Shown here piece by piece: positions 32,105 through 40,589 of a DNA stretch of 41,221 nt. Positions within the stretch are counted from its first letter, which is position 1; each line of letters begins with the position of its first letter. The notes under the pieces were generated by a model. That model made no database searches. It was not told where the DNA came from and worked only from the letters and a program-made list of their open reading frames with translations. Source of the stretch: Oscillatoriaceae cyanobacterium M33_DOE_052 (GTDB lineage: Bacteria; Cyanobacteriota; Cyanobacteriia; Cyanobacteriales; Laspinemataceae); the NCBI GenBank assembly GCA_015296065.1, contig DVDU01000099.1, forward strand, positions 1 through 41,221. The letters are read 5' to 3'. The position numbers and the translations under genes were made by a program.

Positions 32105-32896
32105 CTACTGTAAATTCCTACAGCAGTTACTAATAGGTTCGTCGGCGAGATGCTCTAAGCCGATCGACCGCATCAACTCTCTCCATTCAGCGGCGATTTC
32201 TTCATCCCTGGGATTATCTCGGCGTAGTTCCGCCAGAGTCGTCAGGGTTTCATACCACAACCCATTTTTAGCATACAATTCCACTCGCTCTAGCGGTGTT
32301 TTCGCCGCTTCTAACTGACTCATTAATTCTCCATTCGTAGCTACTCGTTTCACCATTCCCGCTACATAATCATCCTCAGCGCGAATTCTGGGATTGCATC
32401 GATAGGAGAATTGCCACAAATATTGTTTGCCCATTTCCAAAGGAGGGGCACTTTCGGGTAAACGGAAGCTGATAATACCGGGCGTATTGGCAATATGCAC
32501 CACGGTTTTGTACAGTTCCTTTTCTTCTTCATCTAACAGGAAAAACTCCACTTCACGGGGCAATTCTGAAGAATATGGCACGTAAAACCAGAATGTGGGA
32601 TGTGCGGAAATCGTGCGGTTAATTTGAGATGCAATTAATGCCGTCAGGGGTTTATCTACTGGCGGACATGAGGTGCGACTACCAGAACCTTCCCGATCGT
32701 CTGGCGGTTCCGGATCTGGCGGCTCAAACTCCGTGGCTACCACAGAATCCGGTAATGTTTCTTGACGATTATCCCGCAGTAATTCCCCTACAGAAGTGCC
32801 ATTAACCCGCGTCGCTGGCACGATTCCCATCAGGAGCAGCAGCGCGAATAGTGTCAATTTGCCCTGGTTTGACGATTGACCCCAACGATTTGACAA
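32105..32896 (-). CDS. DUF928 domain-containing protein
   Basis: A 263-residue DUF928 protein. It starts with a signal-peptide-like stretch (GKLTLFALLLLMGIVPATRVNG, about 12-33), then a polar linker. The DUF928 core shows LTALIASQINRTISAHPTFWFYVPY, IANTPGIISFRLP and QYLWQFSYRCNP. The C-terminal helices (LERVELYAKNGLWYETLTTLAELRRDNPRDEEIAAEWRELMRSIGLEHLA) are typical. It is probably periplasmic. This family is often found next to CHASE2 and CHAT genes in cyanobacteria; its function is not known. It is the last gene of a likely four-gene leftward operon. Confidence 0.88.
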   Translation of the reverse strand: MSNRWGQSSNQGKLTLFALLLLMGIVPATRVNGTSVGELLRDNRQETLPDSVVATEFEPPDPEPPDDREGSGSRTSCPPVDKPLTALIASQINRTISAHPTFWFYVPYSSELPREVEFFLLDEEEKELYKTVVHIANTPGIISFRLPESAPPLEMGKQYLWQFSYRCNPRIRAEDDYVAGMVKRVATNGELMSQLEAAKTPLERVELYAKNGLWYETLTTLAELRRDNPRDEEIAAEWRELMRSIGLEHLADEPISNCCRNLQ

Positions 32897-32965
32897 GTTT
32901 CTAACCCTCCGTGCAGTTTTGTTCTATTTACTTATTGTCGTAGAAGCAGAAATTTACGCAAATTT

Positions 32966-33095
32966 GTTATTTGTCCCTGGTCATTTGTCCTTTGTCATTG
33001 GCAATAAGTCCTTCTCCCCTCTCCCCTCGTGGGAGAGGGGTTGGGGGTGAGGGGACAAATAACCAGGGACCAATCACCAATGACAAAGCTGCAGG
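32966..33095. repeat. Composite repeat: GACAAA array around a GAGAGGGG hairpin
   Basis: A TTTGTC array is followed by CCCCTCTCCC (33016-33025) and GGGAGAGGGG (33031-33040), a perfect 10-bp stem with a 5-base loop, then GGTTGGGGGTGAGGGG and more GACAAAT units. The first part codes for the last residues of the CHAT-CHASE2 protein. Confidence 0.85.
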
Positions 33096-35342
33096 GATGA
33101 GGGGGGCCCAGGTGCCTTGAGTTAATAGCAGATAACAGATTGCATATAAGCTGATAATCCCACAGACGATCGCGCCACCAATCCAGAATTTACCTCGCAC
33201 TCGCCACCCTATGACACTCCCAATTAATGACCACAGTGCAATCCAAATCGCTTCTCCCCACCATTCCCAGACGCCGATCAGGGGCCGTCCGTCCAGTGCA
33301 GCACTAAGTATATCGCTCACCATCTGCGCTTGTATCATTACTGCCCCAACTTCCTCCGCCGGGGATTGTGTGATACTGTACGGCGTGAGAAAATATTTGC
33401 CCCCGCTGTTGCGGCTAGTGACACCAATAATCACAATTCGGTCTTTGACGAGGTTGGGGTTAAAATCTACCGCCAAAACTTCGGTCAGGGTGAGAGACTT
33501 AGCCACCGGGAAAGAACGATAATTTAACATCACATACCACCCGCCTTTACCGAGAGTTTTGTATCCGCCAGTATTGGGTTTGATTTCATTAAATGTGGCT
33601 CTACCTATTTTAAAAACATTTTTTGGAATGTTTTCAATTGTAGGCAAAATATTTTCATATTCAAGATATTTGGTTGCCAATTGAAAGCTCAATGAAGTCC
33701 CAGTATTACATTGTGGATCCGCTTTCATAAACAAGAGCTGGCGGCGTACCACCCCATCCAGATCGACATTTATATCATCGAAACCCAATTGGTCTTTGGT
33801 AATTGCCGCTGGCCCTCGCACTGCTGGCTCATTCCCCCTCGGAAAACTACATACAACAAACAAATTAGATTGCTTTTGCATTTGGGCGATTAATTCCTGA
33901 TGACCGGGAGGCTCCGGTTTATCTCGATAAATGGTTAACCCGATCGCTCGCGGTTGATGCTGTGCCAACTTCTGCAAAAGTTGGGTTAAAGTCGCATCAG
34001 AAAGAGGATATTGTGGCTGCGACTGCACGTCATTTTCCGTCACTTCCACCACTAAAATCCGGGGGTCGGGTGCTTCTGGGGGACGCGATCGCATCAAGTA
34101 ATCATAGGCTTTTAGTTCCCATCCCTGCAACAGTCCCAACTGACGGATAATCAGAATCATCAAAGTCACCGCCACAGTGGTTAACCACATCGAGCGAGCC
34201 GGAACCAGAGAACGCGGCGGAGTTTTTGGAATTGGGGAGATTAGCGGCGCCTGCACCGAGCGTATTCGCCACGGCATCGGCACTTCCGCCGGATTTTGAC
34301 AAATCACCGGCAACCAACTGGCACAGGGAAATTTATCCTCTAAACCTTGCAACCGTTCCCGCGCTTGCCGCACCGCCAAATAAAACGAATAACCACTAGA
34401 AAAAGCCTTGACAAATTTTACTAAAAATGCGTTAGCAACCCCATCAGCCACCGGTTCACGCATCACGATAATTTGGGGAATATGTAAATCCGCCAGTTCC
34501 GTAGCTAAACCCAAACCATCGCAAGAGTTAAAAATTGCAAGCTGCAAACCGCGAGATATAGCCGTTTTCAGCCCAGCTTTTAGATGAGAAATCCCGATTT
34601 TATCTGTAGGATTGATAGCCAATAAACCCCGATTGCCATTTTCTTGGCTCTCACTATGACCGGCAAAAAACAGAATATCCCACCCCTGCTCATCCCACAA
34701 CTGCTCGTCAACTTCTAGGCGAGAAGGTTCTACCAAAAAAACCGTTTCGGCATCGTGAATTGATGCTAAAATTTCCCTATCAGCGGCGATATCGATACCA
34801 GTGCTATTGCCCAAAATGGCTAAAATTCTGATTTGCTCTCGGTTGTGGGATTTTGCGACCCGCTGATATTGCGGCGCACTTAAAGCCATCTCGGCTTTAG
34901 GATAATCTGACAAAAAATCCCAGAAATGCCAGGGGAGGCGACGCACCATATCATCGTCAGTTTCCAGAATTAATTGGATTTCGTCCGCCGGGAGGAGATG
35001 GGAGCGCAACTGGCGATCGATATTTCTAAACTGCTCGCCATCGAGCCACTCATTCAGCAGCCGCCGATATTGAGTGCAAATATCCCCAAACTCGACCAAA
35101 GAAACATTAGTCACATCTTCCCGCTCAATTTTAATGCGCGGATGCCATCCCGGCGTCTGATAAAGTGCTTGATAAATTAGGTGCCATCGGCGATAAATGG
35201 CATCCAGTTCCGCCGCTGGGGGGAGAGCGGCGGTAAATTTGATTGGAAGCGGATTATCCGGTTCCCAAAGCTGGGCGGTAACGTTGGGAAAACCGGAGAG
35301 CAAATTGCCATAGCCGAGATGAATAACTGCTACTTTTGACAC
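32967..35342 (-). CDS. CHAT-CHASE2 membrane protein (caspase-like domain plus sensor)
   Basis: A 791-residue two-domain protein. The N-terminal part holds a CHAT caspase-like domain with the predicted catalytic dyad H229 (ILFFAGHSESQENG) and C274 (IFNSCDGLGLA). A membrane segment at about 384-402 follows, then an extracytoplasmic CHASE2 sensor domain (about 405-680, with RILVVEVTENDV and LTQLLQKLAQHQPRAIGL), then three membrane segments. Topology would put the CHAT domain in the cytoplasm. A plausible role is protease activity governed by an external signal. The last 25 or so residues (SPPTPLPRGERGEG, then IANDKGQMTRDK) are encoded by intergenic repeats. It starts 11 bases after the DUF1822 gene. 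Confidence 0.9.
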   Translation of the reverse strand: MSKVAVIHLGYGNLLSGFPNVTAQLWEPDNPLPIKFTAALPPAAELDAIYRRWHLIYQALYQTPGWHPRIKIEREDVTNVSLVEFGDICTQYRRLLNEWLDGEQFRNIDRQLRSHLLPADEIQLILETDDDMVRRLPWHFWDFLSDYPKAEMALSAPQYQRVAKSHNREQIRILAILGNSTGIDIAADREILASIHDAETVFLVEPSRLEVDEQLWDEQGWDILFFAGHSESQENGNRGLLAINPTDKIGISHLKAGLKTAISRGLQLAIFNSCDGLGLATELADLHIPQIIVMREPVADGVANAFLVKFVKAFSSGYSFYLAVRQARERLQGLEDKFPCASWLPVICQNPAEVPMPWRIRSVQAPLISPIPKTPPRSLVPARSMWLTTVAVTLMILIIRQLGLLQGWELKAYDYLMRSRPPEAPDPRILVVEVTENDVQSQPQYPLSDATLTQLLQKLAQHQPRAIGLTIYRDKPEPPGHQELIAQMQKQSNLFVVCSFPRGNEPAVRGPAAITKDQLGFDDINVDLDGVVRRQLLFMKADPQCNTGTSLSFQLATKYLEYENILPTIENIPKNVFKIGRATFNEIKPNTGGYKTLGKGGWYVMLNYRSFPVAKSLTLTEVLAVDFNPNLVKDRIVIIGVTSRNSGGKYFLTPYSITQSPAEEVGAVMIQAQMVSDILSAALDGRPLIGVWEWWGEAIWIALWSLIGSVIGWRVRGKFWIGGAIVCGIISLYAICYLLLTQGTWAPLIPAALSLVIGPWLFVPSPPTPLPRGERGEGLIANDKGQMTRDK

Positions 35343-35353
35343 CGGAGAACGGG

Positions 35354-36289
35354 TTAAATCACAAAGTTCTCTACAATAGTAGCAGTTTCTAGGGCTACCT
35401 GGATAGAAAAACGTTCCCCAACTTCACCGGTAAAGCGGGGCAGTTGGATGTAGTTATCCTGACGGCGCGATCGCACTTCTCCCAGGACATCACCCTCTGG
35501 CGACAGCAACATCAATCGCAGATTTGGCGGTAAATAAATTTCCCCATCTGGCGGATAGAGTCGCACTCGCACAGCAATGTTATCTGGTTCCGGTGTCAAC
35601 GCCACCAACAACACCACCGTTTGTGAGCCAAACTGCATTTCTAAATCTATCAGTTTTGCTCCTTCCACCCCTGCATCACCTTCGCGGGGAAAATTGCGAA
35701 AATTATAGGCGAGATTTTCCGAGCCGAAAATGGCGGAAACAGACTGCCAATTAGCTGTAAACAACCCTTGCAACCATTGACTAAGGTTCACGAAACTGGT
35801 AGAAATTTCGCTCCTCACGCGCAACCCTGCTAATGTGGTCAGCAGAGTTTCTATCGGTTGCAAATGACTCACCGGTAGCTGTTGCTCATGGGGACTTTTG
35901 ATAAATCCCAAAATCTGGGCTTCTTTGAGGGAATCTTGGATTTGCACCACCACATATCCAAGCCGCTCTTCCCAGACTTCCGGGGGAATCACACAAATTT
36001 GCTCATGTTCGCGCATCGGACGACATTCTAGCCGTCCTAATCCCGTCACTTGTAAATCTGCCACATCACTAACTAAACGAGGGATTTGATGCCAACTATC
36101 TCCGGCGGTCAGTTCCGTATTAATCCCCATCCACTGCAAATAATCATGTACCACACAGACCGCCAGAGTATTAAAATAAACTTGTTCTGCTTTTTGCCGA
36201 TTTGGTTGTTCTAGGGCAAACTGCTTGGCCAAAGTGCGCCAAGTTCGGGGAATCAACATCGGGACGGCAAAATTTTCTATATTTGTCAT
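35354..36289 (-). CDS. DUF1822 family protein
   Basis: A 311-residue DUF1822 protein, a family I know almost only from cyanobacteria, usually next to CHASE2/CHAT genes and a sigma-factor-like gene. The N-terminus has the typical QKAEQVYFNTLAVCVVHDYLQWMGI segment. The middle region includes VIPPEVWEERLGYVVVQI, and the C-terminal half is beta-rich (VRLYPPDGEIYLPPNLRLMLLSPEGDVLGEVRSR). No signal peptide or membrane segment. Its role is unknown; a link between the sigma-like protein and the CHAT sensor is possible. The ATG lies at the edge of the GACAAA array (36287-36392). Confidence 0.85.
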   Translation of the reverse strand: MTNIENFAVPMLIPRTWRTLAKQFALEQPNRQKAEQVYFNTLAVCVVHDYLQWMGINTELTAGDSWHQIPRLVSDVADLQVTGLGRLECRPMREHEQICVIPPEVWEERLGYVVVQIQDSLKEAQILGFIKSPHEQQLPVSHLQPIETLLTTLAGLRVRSEISTSFVNLSQWLQGLFTANWQSVSAIFGSENLAYNFRNFPREGDAGVEGAKLIDLEMQFGSQTVVLLVALTPEPDNIAVRVRLYPPDGEIYLPPNLRLMLLSPEGDVLGEVRSRRQDNYIQLPRFTGEVGERFSIQVALETATIVENFVI

Positions 36290-36392
36290 TTGTTATTTGT
36301 CCTTTGTCATTTGTTGTTTGTCATTAGTCCTTTGTCATTTGTCATTTGTCACTTGTCATGTGTCAAGGGACCAGGGACAAAGGACAAAGAAC
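36287..36392. repeat. TTTGTC/GACAAA array between sigma-like and DUF1822 genes
   Basis: About 100 bases of TTTGTCATTTG, TTTGTCCTTTG, CTTGTCATGTG and inverted GGGACAAAGGACAAAG units. On the coding (minus) strand it includes the ATGACAAAT that starts the DUF1822 gene. No gene is present in it. Confidence 0.85.
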
Positions 36393-36396
36393 CTCT

Positions 36397-37038
36397 TTAT
36401 AGATATCCTTCCGATTCGCCAAATTTACGCAATTGTGGCAGACACTTCCGCTGATAAAAGCTGCTGAGGGTAGAAACCGGCAAATTCAACTCGGCAGAAA
36501 GTTCCTGCCAGGAGGTTTCTGGGGGTAAACGTCGTAAAATCAATAGTTGACAGGTGATATCTTCTCGACCCCGAACCTGGAGACGCTGTAATTCCCCCGT
36601 GGGGTCAGTTTCGGCCCACTGGCGGGTTGCTTGCAGCATCTGCGGGATATCCGGGGGAGCCGCAAAGGTATCCAAAAACCCGAGACTGTCATCATCATCT
36701 AAACCTTCTAACCCGGAAACCGTCCGATTTTGCTCCTGTTGCACCTTGATAGCGGTATCTTTGAGTCGCTGTTTAAGGTAAAAATTCAGCCAAGTGGTGA
36801 CGCTACTGCGATCGGGGTTATATTTCTCTTTCGCTGTGGTGGCTTCACAGAGATTCAGGCAGAAATACAGCCAAGTTTGTTGCCACACTTCCTCATAATA
36901 GGGCGTAGATTCTCGCCACAGCTTGCGTGACTTGACAATTAGCCGGTATAGTTGAGTTAACCCTCTCTGGCGTTCGACGCTTCCGGGAGGATGGCGACAA
37001 GTGTCGGCAATCAGGGATTGTAGTTCGTCATTTGTCAT
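36397..37038 (-). CDS. Sigma-70-like RNA polymerase sigma factor (group with DUF1822/CHASE2)
   Basis: About 213 residues. The first region, VWQQTWLYFCLNLCEATTAKEKYNPDRSSVTTWLNFYLKQRLKDTAIKV, resembles sigma region 2. The C-terminal WQELSAELNLPVSTLSSFYQRKCLPQLRKFGE is a sigma region 4-type helix-turn-helix. Cyanobacterial relatives start MTNDELQSLI, so I use the ATG at 37038. It would direct transcription of its own locus or act as a regulator; no anti-sigma factor is evident. A repeat unit AAAGGACAAATG supplies both a Shine-Dalgarno-like AAAGGA and the ATG. It begins 26 bases from the divergent TPR-CHAT start. Confidence 0.82.
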   Translation of the reverse strand: MTNDELQSLIADTCRHPPGSVERQRGLTQLYRLIVKSRKLWRESTPYYEEVWQQTWLYFCLNLCEATTAKEKYNPDRSSVTTWLNFYLKQRLKDTAIKVQQEQNRTVSGLEGLDDDDSLGFLDTFAAPPDIPQMLQATRQWAETDPTGELQRLQVRGREDITCQLLILRRLPPETSWQELSAELNLPVSTLSSFYQRKCLPQLRKFGESEGYL

Positions 37039-37064
37039 TTGTCCTTTGTCATTGGTCATTTGTT
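37022..37064. promoter_or_regulatory. Overlapping start region of divergent sigma-like and TPR-CHAT genes
   Basis: A TTTGTCATTTGTCCTTTGTCATTGGTCATTTG array separates the two ATG codons (37038 on minus, 37065 on plus) by 26 bases. Promoters for both genes must therefore lie within the opposite gene's coding region or inside the repeat. The minus strand has AAAGGA before its ATG; the plus strand has no ribosome-binding site. Confidence 0.6.
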
Positions 37065-39533
37065 ATGGGTGTAAAAAAAATTTCGTCTTGCTTTTTCCTG
37101 GCTGGGTTTCTGATTTTGGGTGACATCCATTGTATCAGATTCGCTGCCCCCCTCATCGGCTTGTTGCCAGTATCAGCACAAACTGGGGGAGAAAGTCCCG
37201 CCAGTCCGGCGATGCAGCTATATCAACTCGGTTATGAACAGTTCGATAAAAGCCAAATTACGGAGGCTCTGGCGACGTTCGATCGGGCGTTGGTAATGGC
37301 GCGACAAGAGGGCGATCGCTCCCTAGAAGCAGGTATCCTAAATGATATTGGGGTTGCTCATCGCAATTTGGCCAACTATCCCCAGGCATTACAATCCTTA
37401 AATCAGGCTTTAACCATTCGCCAAACCCTGAAAGATAAAGCCGGAATCGGCCAAAGCCTGATGAATATTGGAGCAGTTTATCAAGTGCAGGCGGATTATC
37501 CCAAAGCCCTAGAATTTTATCAGCAAGCATCGGTGTTTTTGCAGGAAGCGGGGGAACAATATGGCCAAGCCGCCATTCTCAGCAACATGGGAGGAATTTA
37601 CCTTAGTTTAGGCCAACCAAGCAAAGCCCTAACCACCTTTGAAACAGCCTTATCCCTGTTTCAGCAAACCGGCGCTAGAATGAATGAAGGAATGGCTCTG
37701 GCCAATATAGGCGCCGCCTATAGTGATATGGGGGACTATACCAAATCTTTAGAATTTTTCCAAAAAAGTTTGGTCATCGCCACGGAAGTACAGGACGGCT
37801 TGGGAATCGGCCAAACTCTGCTTAATATGGGGGCGGTTTATGAGAAATTAACCGATTATCCCCAAGCGCTACAATCTTACCAGCAAGGCTTGCAGGTGAT
37901 GACGGCGATCGGCGAATTGGAGGCGGTAGGTCAAGCACTGAACAATATCGGTTCCGTTTACCGACAACTAGGGCAATATCCCCAAGCCTTAGAGTTTTAC
38001 GATCGCGCCTTAGAACTGCGGCAAAAACTGGGCAACACCGCCAGAATTGCCGTCACTCTGAATAATCAAGGTGTCGCCTTACTGGAAGACGGTCAAATCA
38101 CCGCCGCTACCACCAAACTATATGCTGCTATTGATGCCTTTGAATCTCTGCGACCGGGATTAAAAGACACCGATAAAATTTCGATTTTTGATAAATATCG
38201 GTTCACATATGGCGTCTTGCAAAAAGCATTGATTGCCCAAAATCAAGTAAAAACCGCCTTAGAAGTAGCGGAAAGAGGGCGCGCTCGTGCGTTTGTGGAA
38301 TTAGTCGCCAAACGGCTATCCCCAGAAGCCGCAGAAGCGTATGCTAATCAAAAAATTGCTCCCATAACAATTGCGGAAATTCAACAAGTGGCAGCGGCGC
38401 AAAATGCTACAATAGTTGAATATTCTATTGTGGTGGATAATTTGGCCAAAAATGCCGATTTATTCATTTGGGTAGTGCAACCCACGGGGGAAATCGCATT
38501 TCGGCAAGTAGATTTAAGCAGCTTAAACCGGGAGCGGGATAATTTGGTGCCCTTTTTGGTTAGCGAGGAAACCGAGGCGCAACCGGAAACCCTGTTAACG
38601 GCGTTAGTGCGGGGAACTCGCGCCGATATCGCCACCAACTTACCCAGCATTCCTGCTGGGAAAGTCAGTAATCTTAATTTAAAGAAACTGCACGAGCTAT
38701 TAATCGAGCCGATTACCGATTTACTGCCCAGCAATCCAGAGAGTAAGGTGATATTTATTCCCCACGAAGAGTTATTTTTCGTGCCGTTTGCGGCGCTGGT
38801 GGATGGGAGCGATCGCTACTTAATCGAAAAACATACAATTATCACCGCGCCAGCGATTCAAGTGCTACAATTAGCGCGAAAAAGCCGAGATAATCGCCCA
38901 GTAGATACCACCAATGCTTTAGTAGTGGGCAATCCAGTGATGCCTAAATACTCCAGAGTTCCGGGAGAACCACCAGAAACATTGCCAAAGTTACCCGGTG
39001 CGGAACAAGAAGCGATCGGCATTGCCTCGATGCTGAATACCCAACCATTAATCGGAAGTACCGCCACAGAAACGGCGGTGGTACAACGTATCGGTAAAGC
39101 GCGAATCGTACATCTAGCCACCCACGGGTTACTAGATGATTTTAGCGATTCTGGGATGATCGGAGCGATCGCGCTCACCCCCAGCGATAGCAATGATGGG
39201 TTACTCACCGCCGAGGAAATTATGGCATTAAATTTGAATGCTTCCCTAGTGGTGTTGAGTGCTTGTAATACTGCCGGGGGAAAGATTAGCGGCGATGGGA
39301 TTATTGGCTTATCTCGCAGTTTAATCGGCGCTGGTGCCGAAAGCGTCATTGTATCTTTATGGCAAGTTCCCGATGACGCCACGGCAAAATTGATGCAGGA
39401 GTTTTATCAGGTTCTCCCCCAAACGGGCGATCGGGCAGTAGCCCTGCGAAAAGCGATACTCGCCACCATGCAGCAATATCCTAATGTCCAAGATTGGGGA
39501 GCCTTTACCCTCATCGGCGAATCAGAGCATTAG
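37065..39533 (+). CDS. TPR-CHAT protein (caspase-like protease with tetratricopeptide repeats)
   Basis: About 822 residues. A signal-peptide-like N-terminus (ISSCFFLAGFLILGD, then a second hydrophobic stretch ending VSAQ) is followed by about eight tetratricopeptide repeats of 40 residues (about 50-370, for example GQSLMNIGAVYQVQADYPKA). The C-terminal CHAT domain has its dyad at H687 (VHLATHGLLDD) and C734 (VVLSACNTAGG), so it should be catalytically competent. TPR-CHAT proteins are caspase-like proteases; in gRAMP/Craspase systems one is RNA-activated, but no CRISPR genes are here. I use ATG 37065; the TTG 37032 would start in repeat sequence. Confidence 0.9.
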   Translation: MGVKKISSCFFLAGFLILGDIHCIRFAAPLIGLLPVSAQTGGESPASPAMQLYQLGYEQFDKSQITEALATFDRALVMARQEGDRSLEAGILNDIGVAHRNLANYPQALQSLNQALTIRQTLKDKAGIGQSLMNIGAVYQVQADYPKALEFYQQASVFLQEAGEQYGQAAILSNMGGIYLSLGQPSKALTTFETALSLFQQTGARMNEGMALANIGAAYSDMGDYTKSLEFFQKSLVIATEVQDGLGIGQTLLNMGAVYEKLTDYPQALQSYQQGLQVMTAIGELEAVGQALNNIGSVYRQLGQYPQALEFYDRALELRQKLGNTARIAVTLNNQGVALLEDGQITAATTKLYAAIDAFESLRPGLKDTDKISIFDKYRFTYGVLQKALIAQNQVKTALEVAERGRARAFVELVAKRLSPEAAEAYANQKIAPITIAEIQQVAAAQNATIVEYSIVVDNLAKNADLFIWVVQPTGEIAFRQVDLSSLNRERDNLVPFLVSEETEAQPETLLTALVRGTRADIATNLPSIPAGKVSNLNLKKLHELLIEPITDLLPSNPESKVIFIPHEELFFVPFAALVDGSDRYLIEKHTIITAPAIQVLQLARKSRDNRPVDTTNALVVGNPVMPKYSRVPGEPPETLPKLPGAEQEAIGIASMLNTQPLIGSTATETAVVQRIGKARIVHLATHGLLDDFSDSGMIGAIALTPSDSNDGLLTAEEIMALNLNASLVVLSACNTAGGKISGDGIIGLSRSLIGAGAESVIVSLWQVPDDATAKLMQEFYQVLPQTGDRAVALRKAILATMQQYPNVQDWGAFTLIGESEH

Positions 39534-39711
39534 AAACCTTCTCAAACCAGATGTATCGTCCCTTGACAAAGATGCTCCGCGATAAGGGTTCTGAGTACAG
39601 GGGACGATCGTCCTTGCTGACCTGACGGTTCGTCCTTGGAGGTTGAGGCATTTATGGCAGATTTGCAATTTAATAAGACATCAGACTATCTCACTCAGGG
39701 GCAAAACTGAC

Positions 39712-40098
39712 TTACTTCTTGGGAATAATGTGATGCCGAAGCCATTGTGTCAGTTCTTCTCGTCCTAAATCACCAGATGCCACTTGTAAAATAATTTTTT
39801 CTTGTTCATCAACTGCTGCGGCAATTTCAAACCCATTCAGCACGAGAAAAACTTCCATTGCAGCGTGACCTATGCGTTTGTTTCCATCTATGAAAGCATG
39901 ATTTTTAATCAAAGAAAAGCCTAACGCCGCAGCTTTTTCTACAATCGTGGGATAAAGTTCCTGTCCACTAAACATCATCTGCGGTTGAGCGACAGCAGAC
40001 TCTAACGAACCCAAATTTGCCAGCCCACCGATACCACCGGATTTCTCCATGAGATTTCGATAAATTTCTCTCACCTCAGTCAGGGTAAGATAACGCAT
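39712..40098 (-). CDS. doc: Death-on-curing (Doc/Fic) family toxin, copy 2
   Basis: A 128-residue Doc protein almost the same as that at 29791-30177. The Fic motif HAFIDGNKR in KNHAFIDGNKRIGHAAMEVFL is complete. Typical differences are a few residues near the N-terminus (LTLTEVREIYRNLMEKSGGIGGLANL). It overlaps its antitoxin's stop by one base (TAATG). The downstream 35 bases to the conserved AGGGGCAAAACTGACTTACTT are also shared with copy 1. Cross-talk between the two pairs is possible because toxins are this alike. Confidence 0.9.
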   Translation of the reverse strand: MRYLTLTEVREIYRNLMEKSGGIGGLANLGSLESAVAQPQMMFSGQELYPTIVEKAAALGFSLIKNHAFIDGNKRIGHAAMEVFLVLNGFEIAAAVDEQEKIILQVASGDLGREELTQWLRHHIIPKK

Positions 40099-40589
40099 TA
40101 TTGCAGCCTTTGATAAAGTTCCGCATTTTTGCTGATAACGTATGTCATTGCGTCCTCAAAAGCAGCTTCTGGTTGATTCGCCAGTTCTTCAAATCCCCTG
40201 AGAACCAATTCTTCTAGGGATATGCCCAAACGAGTGGCATTTGCTTCAATTTTCCGCAGCCGATCGTCCGAAACTGTGATGCTAATCTTTTTCAGTTCAT
40301 CTCGTTTAACTGTTGAGGCAACCCTCCATTCTTCAACTTTGTCGGTAAACACTACAGTACCAGAATATTTAATGACCCGCCCATACCTTTTAATTTGTCC
40401 GATTATATCCATTTCATCATCGGGATTGTTGTATCCGATGGAAACCATAAGATTATCAAATACACTTTCTTCAGGATTTAGTAGTTTTACCTCCACATCC
40501 TCTTTAGGAATCTTGGAGTTGAATATCAATTGATAAAAATTACCATACCGCTCTATGTGATTAAAGCGCGCGATAATATTATATCGCAT
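40098..40589 (-). CDS. Doc antitoxin with extra N-terminal domain
   Basis: A 163-residue protein. Residues 98-163 (KKISITVSDDRLRKIEANATRLGISLEELVLRGFEELAN...ISKNAELYQRL) match the short antitoxin at 30177 over its whole length. Residues 1-97 are an unrelated beta-rich region (MRYNIIARFNHIERYGNFYQLIFNS...VVFTDKVEEWRVAS) that I do not recognise. The frame is open throughout, and GGGGGAGCT upstream supports the ATG, so this looks like a real fusion. The added part could sense a signal or bind DNA or a partner; the spacer junction lies at about residue 95. Confidence 0.78.
   Translation of the reverse strand: MRYNIIARFNHIERYGNFYQLIFNSKIPKEDVEVKLLNPEESVFDNLMVSIGYNNPDDEMDIIGQIKRYGRVIKYSGTVVFTDKVEEWRVASTVKRDELKKISITVSDDRLRKIEANATRLGISLEELVLRGFEELANQPEAAFEDAMTYVISKNAELYQRLQ

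Noticed and set aside
31968-32318. Plus-strand open frame of 116 codons
   Set aside because: It begins in the TTTGTC array and continues antisense to the DUF928 gene.
37065-39533. Craspase-type CRISPR system implied by the TPR-CHAT protein
   Set aside because: No gRAMP/Cas7-11, Cas genes or array in the window; the protein also has a signal-peptide-like N-terminus, pointing to a different role.
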